64,000 bases of DNA from Aneurinibacillus sp. Ricciae_BoGa-3 (lineage in GTDB: Bacteria > Bacillota > Bacilli > Aneurinibacillales > Aneurinibacillaceae), in contig NZ_CP116887.1 of assembly GCF_028421645.1 (NCBI RefSeq), positions 1,862,001-1,926,000 on the forward strand, in the 5' to 3' direction. Of the stretch, positions 9,228-18,008 are shown piece by piece (position 1 is the stretch's first letter; every line of letters begins with the position of its first letter). The translations under genes were made by a program, and so were the position numbers. The notes beneath the pieces were generated by a model that did no database searches, was not told the origin of the DNA, and worked only from the letters and a program-made list of their open reading frames with translations.

Positions 9228-10289
9228 ATGGCTTTGTCCGATCGCAAAGCTGCTTTAGATATGGCGTTACGCCAGATAGAAAAACAATTTGGGAAGGGTT
9301 CGGTCATGAAACTTGGCGAAGTGGCCGCCACGCATACCGTATCGGTTGTATCCAGCGGTTCCATTGCGCTTGATATTTCGCTTGGAATCGGCGGATATCC
9401 TCGCGGCCGCATTATTGAGATTTATGGCCCTGAATCTTCCGGTAAAACAACCGTCGCCCTTCACGCGATTGCTGAAGTCCAAAAAACAGGTGGCACAGCA
9501 GCTTTTATTGATGCCGAGCATGCCCTTGATCCTATTTACGCAAGAAATTTAGGTGTAAATATAGATGAACTTCTTCTTTCCCAGCCGGATACAGGCGAGC
9601 AGGCTCTCGAAATTGCCGAAGCCCTGGTACGGTCGGGCGCTGTTGATATTATCGTGATAGACTCGGTTGCCGCTCTTGTACCAAAGGCGGAGATTGAAGG
9701 GGAAATGGGCGATTCTCACGTAGGCCTTCAGGCACGATTGATGTCACAGGCGCTGCGTAAACTGGCCGGTGCGATAAATAAATCCAAAACCATTGCGGTT
9801 TTCATTAACCAGCTTCGTGAGAAAGTCGGGGTTATGTTTGGAAATCCGGAAACCACGCCAGGTGGACGTGCTCTTAAATTTTATTCCAGCGTGCGTCTTG
9901 ATGTCCGCCGGATTGAAACGTTGAAACAGGGCAATGATATGGTCGGTAACAGAACCAAAATAAAGGTCGTAAAGAATAAAGTGGCTCCGCCTTTCAAACA
10001 ATGCGAAGTTGACATTATGTACGGAGAAGGCATTTCTCGCGAAGGAAGCCTGCTCGATATTGGAGCAGATCTGGATATCGTGAACAAAAGTGGTGCCTGG
10101 TATTCCTTTAACGAGGAGCGCTTAGGTCAAGGCCGTGAGAACTCCAAGCAGTTTCTTAAGGAGAATCCAGATATTGCACATGCGATTGAACAGCAAATCC
10201 GGGACCACTACGAATTGACTGGTGCCACAGAGGCCGTCGTGAAGGCTGAAGATGAAAAGGACGAAGCATTTGCGCTTGATTTCGAATAA
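9228..10289 (+). CDS. recA: Recombinase RecA
   Basis: 353 residues, full length. Walker [10 protein letters not shown] (about residues 64-72), the multimerisation motif, Walker B ([12 protein letters not shown]), the loop-1 region ([22 protein letters not shown], seen as two adjacent blocks) and the loop-2 region ([13 protein letters not shown]) are all present. The C-terminus is acidic ([15 protein letters not shown]), as expected. No intein interrupts it. ATG start with AAGGGAG upstream; a TTG six codons... in-frame two codons later is less likely. It has its own LexA-controlled promoter and terminator. A group II intron relic follows. Confidence 0.97.
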   Translation: MALSDRKAALDMALRQIEKQFGKGSVMKLGEVAATHTVSVVSSGSIALDISLGIGGYPRGRIIEIYGPESSGKTTVALHAIAEVQKTGGTAAFIDAEHALDPIYARNLGVNIDELLLSQPDTGEQALEIAEALVRSGAVDIIVIDSVAALVPKAEIEGEMGDSHVGLQARLMSQALRKLAGAINKSKTIAVFINQLREKVGVMFGNPETTPGGRALKFYSSVRLDVRRIETLKQGNDMVGNRTKIKVVKNKVAPPFKQCEVDIMYGEGISREGSLLDIGADLDIVNKSGAWYSFNEERLGQGRENSKQFLKENPDIAHAIEQQIRDHYELTGATEAVVKAEDEKDEAFALDFE

Positions 10290-10298
10290 ACGTAGAGA

Positions 10299-10330
10299 GG
10301 GGGGCGTCCTACAGGATGCTCCCTTTTTTG
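10299..10330 (+). terminator. recA rho-independent terminator
   Basis: GGGGGCGTCC (10300-10309) pairs, with two G-U pairs, with GGATGCTCCC (10314-10323), then TTTTTT. The group II intron begins within about 15 bases of this T-tract, the insertion habit of group IIC introns. Confidence 0.85.
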
Positions 10331-10332
10331 TC

Positions 10333-11642
10333 GTATGCGTGCCCAGCCAAGCTAGGCACAACTAGCCGGTGAAAGTCCGGTCGAGGTAAGAACCAAGTCG
10401 CCTCGTAGCTATCAGGCAACTGCTGGAGAAATCCTAAGGTTGAAGCCCTGTGAAAACGTAGCCCCGCAAGGGGAGCAAGCAAAACAGCAGACCGTAACAT
10501 GAAGTAAATCCTGCCGCATCGCCAAAAAGAACCTGAAAAGGACAAGGGAGAGCCGAGCCTTTATATGATGGGCGAAGGCCAAGGAACGTGTGAAGAGCTT
10601 GGAAGCGCAGCACGGAAGAACTCTCCGGTGTATGGGGATCGGTATGTTGTGAAAGTTGTCTCTGGAACTGGGGAGACCCTCCCCCGCACGGAAAAAAATT
10701 TCTTTTTTTTTTCGTAATGAGCGACCTTATAAGCCCGAAAGGTGAAATGGCGAGCTGCGGGAAGGGAGTCGGAGGGGGTCATAGTACCGTGGAAGCGAGG
10801 ACAACAAAACCTCGTGCAGGGAAGGACGCCGAAAGGCAATACCCTACTTTGTTCAAGCAAGTGGAGGAGGTAAGAGCAATGAATGCAGTTAATCCTGCTA
10901 ACTACGCCAAAGTAAAAGCTCAAGAACTTCAAAACAAGTTATATCTTGCCGCCAAGGAAAATCCGCATCGCAAGTTTCATGCGTTATACGATAAAATTTA
11001 CCGGGAAGATATTCTTTGGGAAGCATGGAGACGAGTAAAAGGCAATCGAGGTAGTGGTGGAGTGGATGGCATAACCATTGACTCTATCATAAAAGAAAAT
11101 GGAGAACAGCAACTGGTGGAAGAAATCCGTGACCAACTCATGAGAGGCATCTATCGCCCGTTGCCAGCACGGCGTAAAGAAATACCGAAGCCCGACGGGA
11201 AACTACGTCGTGTTGGGGATTCCTACTATACGTGATCGCATGAAGTCACAGAGCCGAGAAATCGACTGTTCTGGACGATGAACCAGATGGTTGAAGAACT
11301 TAATCCACGCATACAAGGGTGGAGAAACTACTATGCCTTGGACTCGTTTGCCAATAAGTTTCTAAATAAAATCGACTGGTACATCCGAAAGAGACTGACA
11401 CTGTTTTGGAACAAGAAACTGTATCGTCGTAAAAAACATCATAAATTCGGACTGGTGGGCATCATGGCTCAAAAATCTGGATTAAAGAAACTTGTGGTCT
11501 GAGAAAGTACCGTAAAGCGGAGGAAAGAAGAACATCGGAAAGCCGGATGAGGGAAAACCTCACGTCCGGTTTGATGCAGGGGGAGCTGGAAAAAGTAAAA
11601 GCGGACTTTCGTCCGCAATGAAATTTCAGTTCTCTACTCTAC
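10333..11642 (+). mobile_element. Group II intron, decayed (probable C type), behind the recA terminator
   Basis: The 5' part carries a GTGCC...GGCAC stem (10339-10359) and a structured, purine-rich 540-base stretch without coding, as in intron domains I-III. A maturase gene sits in domain IV. Domain V is clear at 11541-11572: the catalytic AGC triad, GAGG-GAAA-CCTC tetraloop hairpin and closing CCGG pairing. Domain VI and the 3' end (TCTCTACTCTAC) finish near 11642. The exact 5' end is uncertain by a few bases (10333-10341). Insertion right after an intrinsic terminator suggests group IIC. The element is short (about 1.3 kb against about 1.9 kb for intact ones) because the maturase has lost its middle. 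Confidence 0.85.
10879..11502 (+). pseudogene. ltrA: Group II intron reverse transcriptase/maturase, internally deleted and frameshifted
   Basis: The N-terminal part starts at ATG 10879 behind GGAGGAGGTAAG and reads as the RT-0/RT-1 region (ALYDKIYREDILWEAWRRVK, then NRGSGGVDGITID). After KPDGKLRR one extra base shifts the frame; in the corrected frame LGIPTIRDRM follows for about ten residues and then homology stops. The next recognisable piece (11278-11502, VEELNPRIQGWRNYYALDSF) is the maturase X domain and C-terminus. The catalytic YADD region and most of the palm and thumb are missing, about 250 residues by comparison with the usual 420. The protein cannot be an active reverse transcriptase. 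Confidence 0.88.
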
Positions 11643-11846
11643 AGGAAGCGTATTTTGCTTTAATTAAAGTGACTTGAGCGATTTTTAAATGGGACCTCAG
11701 GTGCCGAAACACCCAAGGAAAACATCGCGAGGCGCATGTCCGCACCTTCTTTCCCCCAGGCCGAAAGGTGTTTCGATTTTACCTTTCGGCATAAGTGCAA
11801 CTTAGGTTGCTGCCTGCGCTATAGCTTGGCCGCAACCTAGTTTTCT
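11643..11846 (+). other. Non-coding stretch rich in inverted repeats upstream of recX
   Basis: No gene is supported here. CCGAAAGGT (about 11761-11769) pairs with ACCTTTCGG (11780-11788) around a T-rich loop. TAGGTTGC (about 11803-11810) pairs with GCAACCTA (11832-11839) and is followed by GTTTTCT, which resembles a terminator placed 50 bases before recX. A GGTGCCGAAACACC element lies at about 11700. It could be 3' intron flank, a recX leader, or both. I do not recognise a known riboswitch class. Confidence 0.45.
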
Positions 11847-11898
11847 AATGGAGCGTGGTTTTTCTCACTATTTTTCTTATGGTAGAAGGAGCCGGTGT

Positions 11899-12594
11899 AT
11901 GGAGCGAGATGAACGGGAGAAGTGGTCCGAGGGTCAAATACAGGAAGTACCGGCCCCTGGTATGATTACAAAGCTTGAGCGGCAAAAAAGAAACAGGGAG
12001 AGAGTCAATGTGTATATTGATGACTCCTATGCGTTTGCCATTCACGAGGATGTGCTGGTAAAATACAGGCTTATCAAGGGACGCCAAATCGATAAGGAAG
12101 AGATGCAGGGAATACTGGAAGCTGAGGAAAAAAACCGGGCCGAACACTATGCGCTGCGTTATATTGGATTTAGGCCAAGAACCGTGCACGAGGTGCAAGT
12201 GTATTTGCTGGGCAAGGGTTTTCCTGAGGAAGCTGCTGAAGAAGTGGTGCAAAGATGCCTTAAACAGGGATATTTGGATGACAGAAGATATGCGGAGCAG
12301 TGGGTGGAGGAAAGAATGCGTTTAAAGCCCCGTGGACGCCATCTGCTTCGACAGGAACTGAGAAACCGGGGGATCGATGAGAACACGATTGAGCACGCAG
12401 TGGAGGGCTTAGCCCATGATACCGAGTTGGAAGCGTGTTTGGAGGCAGCAAGGAAGAAGTACAGCAAGGTCCGTTTTGCTACCTATGCGGAAATGCGCAA
12501 CAAAGTCGGGCCTTTTCTCCAAAGAAAAGGATTTGGATTAGAAATCATAAATCGCGTGCTAGAAATCCTAAAAAGCGAACTATGCCAAAGATAG
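11899..12594 (+). CDS. recX: Regulatory protein RecX
   Basis: 231 residues from ATG 11899; AGAAGGAG seven bases upstream decides this start, since the longer reading from 11848 has no ribosome site. Three tandem three-helix RecX repeats can be read: ALRYIGFRPRTVHEVQVYL, then QGYLDDRRYAEQWVEERM, then a C-terminal repeat with KVGPFLQRKGFGLEIINRVL. RecX binds RecA filaments and modulates them. In this genome the intron and a structured region separate it from recA, so it is probably transcribed separately or at a reduced level from recA. Confidence 0.88.
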   Translation: MERDEREKWSEGQIQEVPAPGMITKLERQKRNRERVNVYIDDSYAFAIHEDVLVKYRLIKGRQIDKEEMQGILEAEEKNRAEHYALRYIGFRPRTVHEVQVYLLGKGFPEEAAEEVVQRCLKQGYLDDRRYAEQWVEERMRLKPRGRHLLRQELRNRGIDENTIEHAVEGLAHDTELEACLEAARKKYSKVRFATYAEMRNKVGPFLQRKGFGLEIINRVLEILKSELCQR

Positions 12595-12811
12595 AATCAC
12601 CATTCTTGACATTCCTACATCATAATGGCAAAATAAAGTTGTATATCACTTAACTTAAGAGAATATCGTGTTCTCACTAATCGGGTGTATACGTTCGTTT
12701 CGTATATTTTAATCGAGATCGGTTGGGGTCTCATACTTTACTGTGAATTCAATGTTAAAGAAGCGAAACAATTGAAAACATAGCCTCAGATGCAAGGAGG
12801 TGACAGAAAGA

Positions 12812-14353
12812 ATGACATTAGGTATTAGTATTCTGCTTATACTTGCATCTCTGGCGGTCGGAGTAGGAATCGGTTACTTTGTTCGCAAATCGCTCGCTGA
12901 AGCCAAAATTTCAAGCGCGGAACAAGCGGCGAAGCAAATTCTCGATACGGCAAACAAAGATGTTGAAGCACTTCGGAAGGAAAAGATCCTGGAAGCCAAG
13001 GATGAAGTGCACAGGCTGAGAACGGATGCCGAGAAGGAAATACGCGAACGGCGCAATGAAATTCAGCGCCTTGAGAAGCGTCTTCTTCAAAAAGAAGAAT
13101 CAATTGACCGGAAAGTGGAGCTGTATGAACGCAAAGAAGCGGAACTAGATAAACGCGAACAAACAATTGCTGACATGCAAAGCAAGGCGGAGGAACTGCT
13201 CAAAGCTCATTCAACAGAGCTGGAGCGGATTTCTAGTCTGACGAGGGAAGAAGCTCGCCAAATTATCCTGAATCAGGTAGAGATAGAAGTTCGTCATGAG
13301 GCGGCTATGCGAGCGAAAGATATTGAGCAGCAGGCGAAGGAAGAAGCGGATAAAAAAGCACGTGAGATTATTACCACAGCGATTCAGCGCTGTGCAGCCG
13401 ATCACGTTGCGGAAACCACCGTATCTGTTGTTTCTCTCCCGAACGATGAAATGAAAGGCCGTATTATTGGACGGGAAGGCAGAAATATTCGTGCGCTTGA
13501 AACTTTAACAGGCATTGACTTAATCATTGATGACACTCCGGAAGCTGTTATCCTATCCGGTTTTGATCCCGTCCGTCGTGAGATTGCACGGACCGCTCTG
13601 GAAAAACTTGTTGCAGACGGTCGGATTCACCCGGCACGAATTGAAGAGATGGTTGAAAAAGCCCGACGCGAAGTCGATGACCGTATTCGGGAATACGGTG
13701 AACAGGCTACTTTTGAAACCGGAATACACGGTCTTCATCCTGACCTTATCAAAATTCTTGGCCGCTTGAAATATCGTACAAGCTATGGTCAGAACGTGCT
13801 GAAACACTCCATTGAAGTTTCACATTTATGCGGACTTATGGCTGCCGAGCTTGGTGAAGATCAATTGCTCGCTAAACGCGCAGGTCTTCTGCACGACATC
13901 GGAAAAGCGATTGACCATGAAGTGGAAGGTTCCCATGTGGAAATTGGGGTTGAATTAGCTAAGAAATACAAGGAACATCCTGTTGTAATTAATGGTATTG
14001 CCTCTCATCATGGTGATTGTGAACCAACGTCAGTTATTGCCATGCTGGTAGCAGCAGCGGATGCATTATCTGCTGCAAGGCCTGGAGCACGGCGTGAGAC
14101 ACTTGAAACATACATCCGCCGTCTTGAGAAGCTGGAAGAAATCTCCGAATCATTTGAAGGTGTGGAGAAATCTTATGCGATACAAGCGGGACGCGAAGTT
14201 CGCATTATGGTAAAACCTGATCAGATTGATGATCTAGAGTCCCACCGTCTGGCTCGGGAAATTACCAAGAAAATTGAAAATGAGCTTGATTATCCTGGAC
14301 ATATTAAAGTAACAGTTATCCGGGAAACAAGAGCAGTAGAATATGCCAAGTAA
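12812..14353 (+). CDS. rny: Ribonuclease Y
   Basis: 513 residues. An N-terminal membrane helix ([19 protein letters not shown]), a long charged coiled coil (residues 30-200), a KH RNA-binding domain ([20 protein letters not shown], about 215-235) and an HD phosphohydrolase domain (HD pair in [12 protein letters not shown], about 355-366). This is the membrane endonuclease that starts mRNA decay. AAGGAGGTGA at 12794-12803 sits eight bases before ATG 12812 and decides it over the GTG at 12800. A TTGACA at 12606 with a weak CAAAAT 17 bases on may be its promoter. A terminator follows. Confidence 0.95.
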   Translation: MTLGISILLILASLAVGVGIGYFVRKSLAEAKISSAEQAAKQILDTANKDVEALRKEKILEAKDEVHRLRTDAEKEIRERRNEIQRLEKRLLQKEESIDRKVELYERKEAELDKREQTIADMQSKAEELLKAHSTELERISSLTREEARQIILNQVEIEVRHEAAMRAKDIEQQAKEEADKKAREIITTAIQRCAADHVAETTVSVVSLPNDEMKGRIIGREGRNIRALETLTGIDLIIDDTPEAVILSGFDPVRREIARTALEKLVADGRIHPARIEEMVEKARREVDDRIREYGEQATFETGIHGLHPDLIKILGRLKYRTSYGQNVLKHSIEVSHLCGLMAAELGEDQLLAKRAGLLHDIGKAIDHEVEGSHVEIGVELAKKYKEHPVVINGIASHHGDCEPTSVIAMLVAAADALSAARPGARRETLETYIRRLEKLEEISESFEGVEKSYAIQAGREVRIMVKPDQIDDLESHRLAREITKKIENELDYPGHIKVTVIRETRAVEYAK

Positions 14354-14359
14354 AACAGA

Positions 14360-14396
14360 AAGGCTTCTGCGGGGATACACGCGGAAGCTTTTTTGC
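14360..14396 (+). terminator. Rho-independent terminator after rny
   Basis: AGGCTTCTGCG and CGCGGAAGCTT form an imperfect stem over GGGATACA, followed by TTTTTTG. Confidence 0.75.
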
Positions 14397-14439
14397 GTCA
14401 AAGAGTTTCGTTTCACAACAGAAAGGTGGACGCTAATCT

Positions 14440-15237
14440 ATGCGAATCATGTTTATTGGGGATGTTGTAGGCGAGCCGGGCAGGGAAATGCTGCAGGATT
14501 TGCTGCCACGCCTCAAGAAAAAATACCAGCCGCACTTCACGATTGTAAATGGCGAGAATGCGGCAGCCGGACGGGGAATTACGCAAAAAATAGCCAGGCA
14601 GTTTTTCGATTTGGGAGCGGGTGTGATCACGTTAGGCAACCATTCTTTTGACAATAAAGACGTACTTGAATTTATTGATGACGAACCACGGTTGATACGT
14701 CCGGCCAACTTCCCAGAAAGCGTGCCAGGCAGAGGATATACCTTTGTTAAAGGGACCATGGGCGGCGAATTGGCGGTTATTAACCTGCAGGGTAGAACGT
14801 TCATGCCTGCCTCCAATTGCCCTTTTGAGAAAGCCGAAGAGCTAGTAAAGCTTGTTCGAAAAAGAACCCCTTATATTTTTGTCGATATGCATGCGGAAGC
14901 TACTTCAGAGAAGCAGGCGCTGGGGTGGTTTTTGGACGGAAAAGTAACAGCAGTCGTGGGGACCCATACTCATGTGCAGACAGCAGACGAGAGAATCCTG
15001 CCCGGTGGAACAGCTTATCTATCGGATGCGGGCATGGTAGGGCCGCGCGATAGCATTCTTGGGATGGAGCGAGAAGCCGTCATTAAGAAGTTTCGCACAG
15101 GATTGCCTGTCCGGTTCACAGTAGCCATGGTTCGACCTCAGTTAAACGGGGTAATTATTGATATGGAAAAAGATAGGGGCCAGGCTACGGCCATTAAGAG
15201 AATTACAATTGACGATGATCATCCATTTATGGAGTAA
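14440..15237 (+). CDS. ymdB: YmdB metallophosphoesterase (cyclic-nucleotide phosphodiesterase)
   Basis: 265 residues, the TIGR00282 family. Metal-binding motifs run in order: GDVVGEPGR (residues 6-14), NGENAAAGRG (about 38-47), LGNHSFD (about 67-73), DMHAEAT and GTHTHVQTAD (about 173-182). B. subtilis YmdB hydrolyses 2',3'-cAMP and influences biofilm and motility gene choice, and its gene likewise follows rny. ATG start with GAAAGGTGG upstream. Length is normal. Confidence 0.93.
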   Translation: MRIMFIGDVVGEPGREMLQDLLPRLKKKYQPHFTIVNGENAAAGRGITQKIARQFFDLGAGVITLGNHSFDNKDVLEFIDDEPRLIRPANFPESVPGRGYTFVKGTMGGELAVINLQGRTFMPASNCPFEKAEELVKLVRKRTPYIFVDMHAEATSEKQALGWFLDGKVTAVVGTHTHVQTADERILPGGTAYLSDAGMVGPRDSILGMEREAVIKKFRTGLPVRFTVAMVRPQLNGVIIDMEKDRGQATAIKRITIDDDHPFME

Positions 15238-15261
15238 CCGGTAGATCCTCTAGCGATAGGA

Positions 15262-15297
15262 TTGATAAGCCCAGCGCTTTAACCGGCTTTTTTATCG
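15262..15297 (+). terminator. Weak hairpin terminator after ymdB
   Basis: AAGCC (about 15268) and GGCTT (about 15287) pair around a 15-base loop with CAGCGCTTTAA, followed by TTTTTT. The stem is short. Confidence 0.5.
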
Positions 15298-15323
15298 TCA
15301 TAAGGCAAGAAAAGGTTCCCCTT

Positions 15324-15351
15324 CTTGGAATTATTTTAGCAAACGCCGAAT
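15324..15351 (+). promoter_or_regulatory. Possible sigma-H promoter for spoVS
   Basis: CTTGGAATT (15324-15332) resembles the -35 RnAGGAwWW and GCCGAAT (15345-15351) matches the -10 RnnGAAT, with a 12-base spacer. In B. subtilis spoVS is controlled by sigma-H, which makes the match more credible. Confidence 0.5.
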
Positions 15352-15397
15352 AGAGTTAAAGTGGTAATTATCAATCTATCCGAGGAGGTAACTTCTG

Positions 15398-15658
15398 ATG
15401 GAAGTATTAAAAGTTTCAGCAAAGTCCAATCCTAACTCTGTTGCTGGTGCCCTTGCCGGAGTTCTCCGGGAACGTGGTGGTGCAGAACTGCAGGCCATTG
15501 GAGCAGGTGCGCTTAACCAGGCAATTAAAGCGGTTGCGATTGCACGAGGATTCGTAGCACCCAGCGGTGTTGATTTAATTTGCATACCGGCCTTTACGGA
15601 CATCTTAATCGATGGCGAGGAGCGAACTGCCATTAAGCTCATCGTAGAGCCCAGATAG
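15398..15658 (+). CDS. spoVS: Stage V sporulation protein S
   Basis: 86 residues, nearly invariant in spore formers: MEVLKVSAKSNPNSVAGALA at the start and a Gly/Ala-rich Alba-like nucleic-acid-binding fold after it (GGAELQAIGAGALNQAIKA). In B. subtilis it is needed for spore coat assembly and affects septation. ATG start with GAGGAGGTAAC upstream, then its own terminator, so it is a single-gene unit. Confidence 0.97.
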   Translation: MEVLKVSAKSNPNSVAGALAGVLRERGGAELQAIGAGALNQAIKAVAIARGFVAPSGVDLICIPAFTDILIDGEERTAIKLIVEPR

Positions 15659-15682
15659 AATTGATAAGTACGGAATTTGTTG

Positions 15683-15721
15683 GCCTGTTTATTCGTTTAT
15701 ACGAGTAAACAGGCTTTGTTC
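15683..15721 (+). terminator. Rho-independent terminator after spoVS
   Basis: GCCTGTTTA (15683-15691) and TAAACAGGC (15706-15714) form a perfect 9-bp stem, followed by TTTGTTCGTTT. Confidence 0.8.
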
Positions 15722-16019
15722 GTTTCTTTTTGCACCTGGTGTGCGCCTAATTTGCCCAGATATAATCCCGTTTCCTTTGGTACGGCTTTATGTTACGAAT
15801 AAAATAAACCCTACTAGAACAGAACTGCTTTTTGATATGGAACAGTTATTAAAATTCGGTACTGAGGATACCATATCAACTGGCTATGATTTCGATACAA
15901 TAAACTGCTTGCTTGCACATTTCACGCAATCGAAAGCCAACCAAAAGTTAAACCATCTACTGCGCCCTCGCACGTAAAAAAGTGCAAACAAATGGTTATG
16001 GGGCAACCGCGCGAACTTT

Positions 16020-16048
16020 TTGAGAGTGTCCTGCCATTACGATAAATT
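16020..16048 (+). promoter_or_regulatory. Candidate promoter for the korAB leader
   Basis: TTGAGA (16020-16025), 17 bases, TAAATT (16043-16048). Transcription would start near 16055, giving a leader of about 210 bases before korA. Confidence 0.45.
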
Positions 16049-16100
16049 TCATGAATAAAAATTCCGATAAGGCTTGCATTTTACAGTCTGGAGGACTACA

Positions 16101-16145
16101 ATGATACATGTTTCAAGTACACATTTTGTTCATATTTTTAAATAG
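16101..16145 (+). CDS. Possible 14-residue leader peptide upstream of korA
   Basis: ATG at 16101 is preceded by GGAGG (16090-16094) at a proper 6-base spacing and reads MIHVSSTHFVHIFK before TAG. It lies downstream of a candidate promoter and 26 bases before a stable hairpin, an arrangement like a translated attenuation leader. Three of 14 residues are His and two are Phe. Reality of translation is unproven; this may be a chance ORF. Confidence 0.35.
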   Translation: MIHVSSTHFVHIFK

Positions 16146-16267
16146 ATACATATATGTAGACCCAAATGGCAGCCGGGTTAACCGGCTGGGATTTACTAGT
16201 GTGTCTGTTTAAAAATTGATACACTAGACTAGGTAAATTGAGCAGTCTCTTTGAAGGGGTGGAGTTC

Positions 16268-18007
16268 ATGATTAATCAACTTTCATGGAAAGTTGGCGGA
16301 CAACAGGGTGAAGGGATCGACAGTACAGGTGAAATTTTCGCTATCGCGTTGAACCGGTTAGGTTATTATCTGTACGGCTACCGTCATTTCTCTTCCCGTA
16401 TTAAAGGCGGTCATACAAACAATAAAATCCGTGTAAGTACAAAACCGCTGGGTGGTATCTCTGATAACCTCGACATTCTCGTGGCGTTTGACCAGGAGAC
16501 CATCGATGTTAACAGCCCGGAATTACGCAAAGGCGGGGTTATCATTGCCGATGCAAAATTTAATCCGAAGGCTCCTGAAGGTCAGGATGTGCGACTTTTC
16601 TCTGTACCTTTAACCGAAATTGCCGAAGAACTTGGCACTTCCCTAATGAAAAACATGGTAGCTATCGGCGCTTCCAGTGCGCTGCTTGGCCTGCCAGAAT
16701 CTTCTTTTATTGAAGTGGTAAATGAACTATTCGGCAAAAAGGGTCAAAAAGTGGTTGACAAAAATATGGAAGCCATTTCCCGTGGTGCTGAATATGTAAA
16801 TAAAGAATCAGGCGGTCCTCTTGAACAATTCCAGCTTGAACCGGCAGATGGCCAGAAGCGGATGTTTATGATTGGTAACGATGCCATTGCAATGGGCGCG
16901 CTCGTTGGCGGATGCCGCTTTATGCCGGCCTATCCAATCACACCAGCCTCAGAAATTATGGAATACCTCGTTAAAAAACTTCCTGAGTATGGCGGTACCG
17001 TTATCCAGACAGAAGACGAAATCGCGGCTGTTACTATGGCAATTGGTGGCGCTTACGGCGGTGTTCGGACCATGACAGCTTCCGCTGGTCCCGGACTTTC
17101 TCTTATGACTGAAGCGATTGGCCTTGCCGGTATTACAGAAACTCCGCTCGTTATTGTAAATACTCAGCGCGGGGGCCCTTCAACAGGGATGCCGACCAAG
17201 CAAGAGCAATCTGACGTAAATGCGATGATCTATTCTACCCACGGTGAAATCCCGAAAGTAGTTCTGGCGCCTAGTACAGCAGAAGAAGCGTTCTACGATA
17301 CTGTGGAAGCGTTCAACATTGCTGAAGAATACCAGGTACCGGTTATCCTTCTTTCCGACCTCCAATTATCTCTTGGTAAACAAACGGTTGAACCTCTAGA
17401 TATCACCAAAGTACAAATTCGCCGCGGTAAATATCTTGGCACACAAGAACTGCCTGAACTAGAAGGCGAAATGTTTAAACGCTATGAAGTAACAGAAGAC
17501 GGCATCTCGCCTCGCGTGGTTCCTGGCCAGAAGAATGGTATTCACCACGTTACAGGCGTTGAGCACAGCGAGACAGGACGCCCTACAGAAGATCCGGTAA
17601 TCCGCGTTAAGCAAATGGATAAACGCATGCGCAAACTTGATAACCTGAAAGTAAAAGACGCCGTTCTGAAAGTAGGGGAAGTTCTTCCTGAGGCTGATGT
17701 GCTGCTTGTTAGCATGGGCGGAATCCGCGGAGCCATTACGGAAGCAAAAGAGCGCCTTGCAGCTGAAGGTGTCAAAATCAACCAGGCTCATGTACGCTTA
17801 ATTCATCCATTCCCTGCAGCTGATCTGAAACCGCTTGTAGACAGCGCCAAGAAAGTTATCGTTATCGAACACAATGCTACAGGCCAATTAACGGATCAAA
17901 TTAAACTGCATGTGGGAGCAGCTGAAAAAATCAACAGTATGCTTAAATATGATGGAAACCCGTTCCTGCCTGCCGAAATTTATAACAAAATCAAGGAGCT
18001 GTTGTAA
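16268..18007 (+). CDS. korA: 2-oxoacid:ferredoxin oxidoreductase, alpha (fused gamma-alpha) subunit
   Basis: 579 residues. The N-terminal 190 residues are the gamma domain (VGGQQGEGIDSTGEIFA), the middle is the pyrimidine-binding domain I (TEDEIAAVTMAIGGAYGG, then SAGPGLSLMTEAIGLAG) and the end is the transketolase-like domain II. With KorB it decarboxylates 2-oxoglutarate or a related oxoacid to the acyl-CoA and reduces ferredoxin. The TGMPTKQEQ element is usual in 2-oxoglutarate-type enzymes. ATG start with GAAGGGGTGGAG upstream. korB begins one base after its stop. Confidence 0.92.
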   Translation: MINQLSWKVGGQQGEGIDSTGEIFAIALNRLGYYLYGYRHFSSRIKGGHTNNKIRVSTKPLGGISDNLDILVAFDQETIDVNSPELRKGGVIIADAKFNPKAPEGQDVRLFSVPLTEIAEELGTSLMKNMVAIGASSALLGLPESSFIEVVNELFGKKGQKVVDKNMEAISRGAEYVNKESGGPLEQFQLEPADGQKRMFMIGNDAIAMGALVGGCRFMPAYPITPASEIMEYLVKKLPEYGGTVIQTEDEIAAVTMAIGGAYGGVRTMTASAGPGLSLMTEAIGLAGITETPLVIVNTQRGGPSTGMPTKQEQSDVNAMIYSTHGEIPKVVLAPSTAEEAFYDTVEAFNIAEEYQVPVILLSDLQLSLGKQTVEPLDITKVQIRRGKYLGTQELPELEGEMFKRYEVTEDGISPRVVPGQKNGIHHVTGVEHSETGRPTEDPVIRVKQMDKRMRKLDNLKVKDAVLKVGEVLPEADVLLVSMGGIRGAITEAKERLAAEGVKINQAHVRLIHPFPAADLKPLVDSAKKVIVIEHNATGQLTDQIKLHVGAAEKINSMLKYDGNPFLPAEIYNKIKELL

Positions 18008-18008
18008 A

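Larger units (their letters stand above)
15722..16267 (+). other. Long untranslated region before korA
   Basis: About 550 bases without a convincing gene. A 78-codon reading at 15741-15977 has a GTG start, no ribosome site and no recognisable similarity; I regard it as chance or a relic. The second half holds a candidate promoter, a 14-codon leader peptide, a hairpin AGCCGG-GTTAA-CCGGCT (16171-16187) and the inverted repeat CTAGTGT...ACACTAG (16196-16227), each listed or discussed separately. Confidence 0.5.

Noticed and set aside
11700-11800. Riboswitch before recX
   Set aside because: Paired elements exist, but I could not match a conserved core of any riboswitch class, so only structure is reported.
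15741-15977. 78-codon plus-strand ORF between spoVS and korA
   Set aside because: GTG start without ribosome site, no recognisable domain, and the region carries regulatory elements. Treated as chance or relic.
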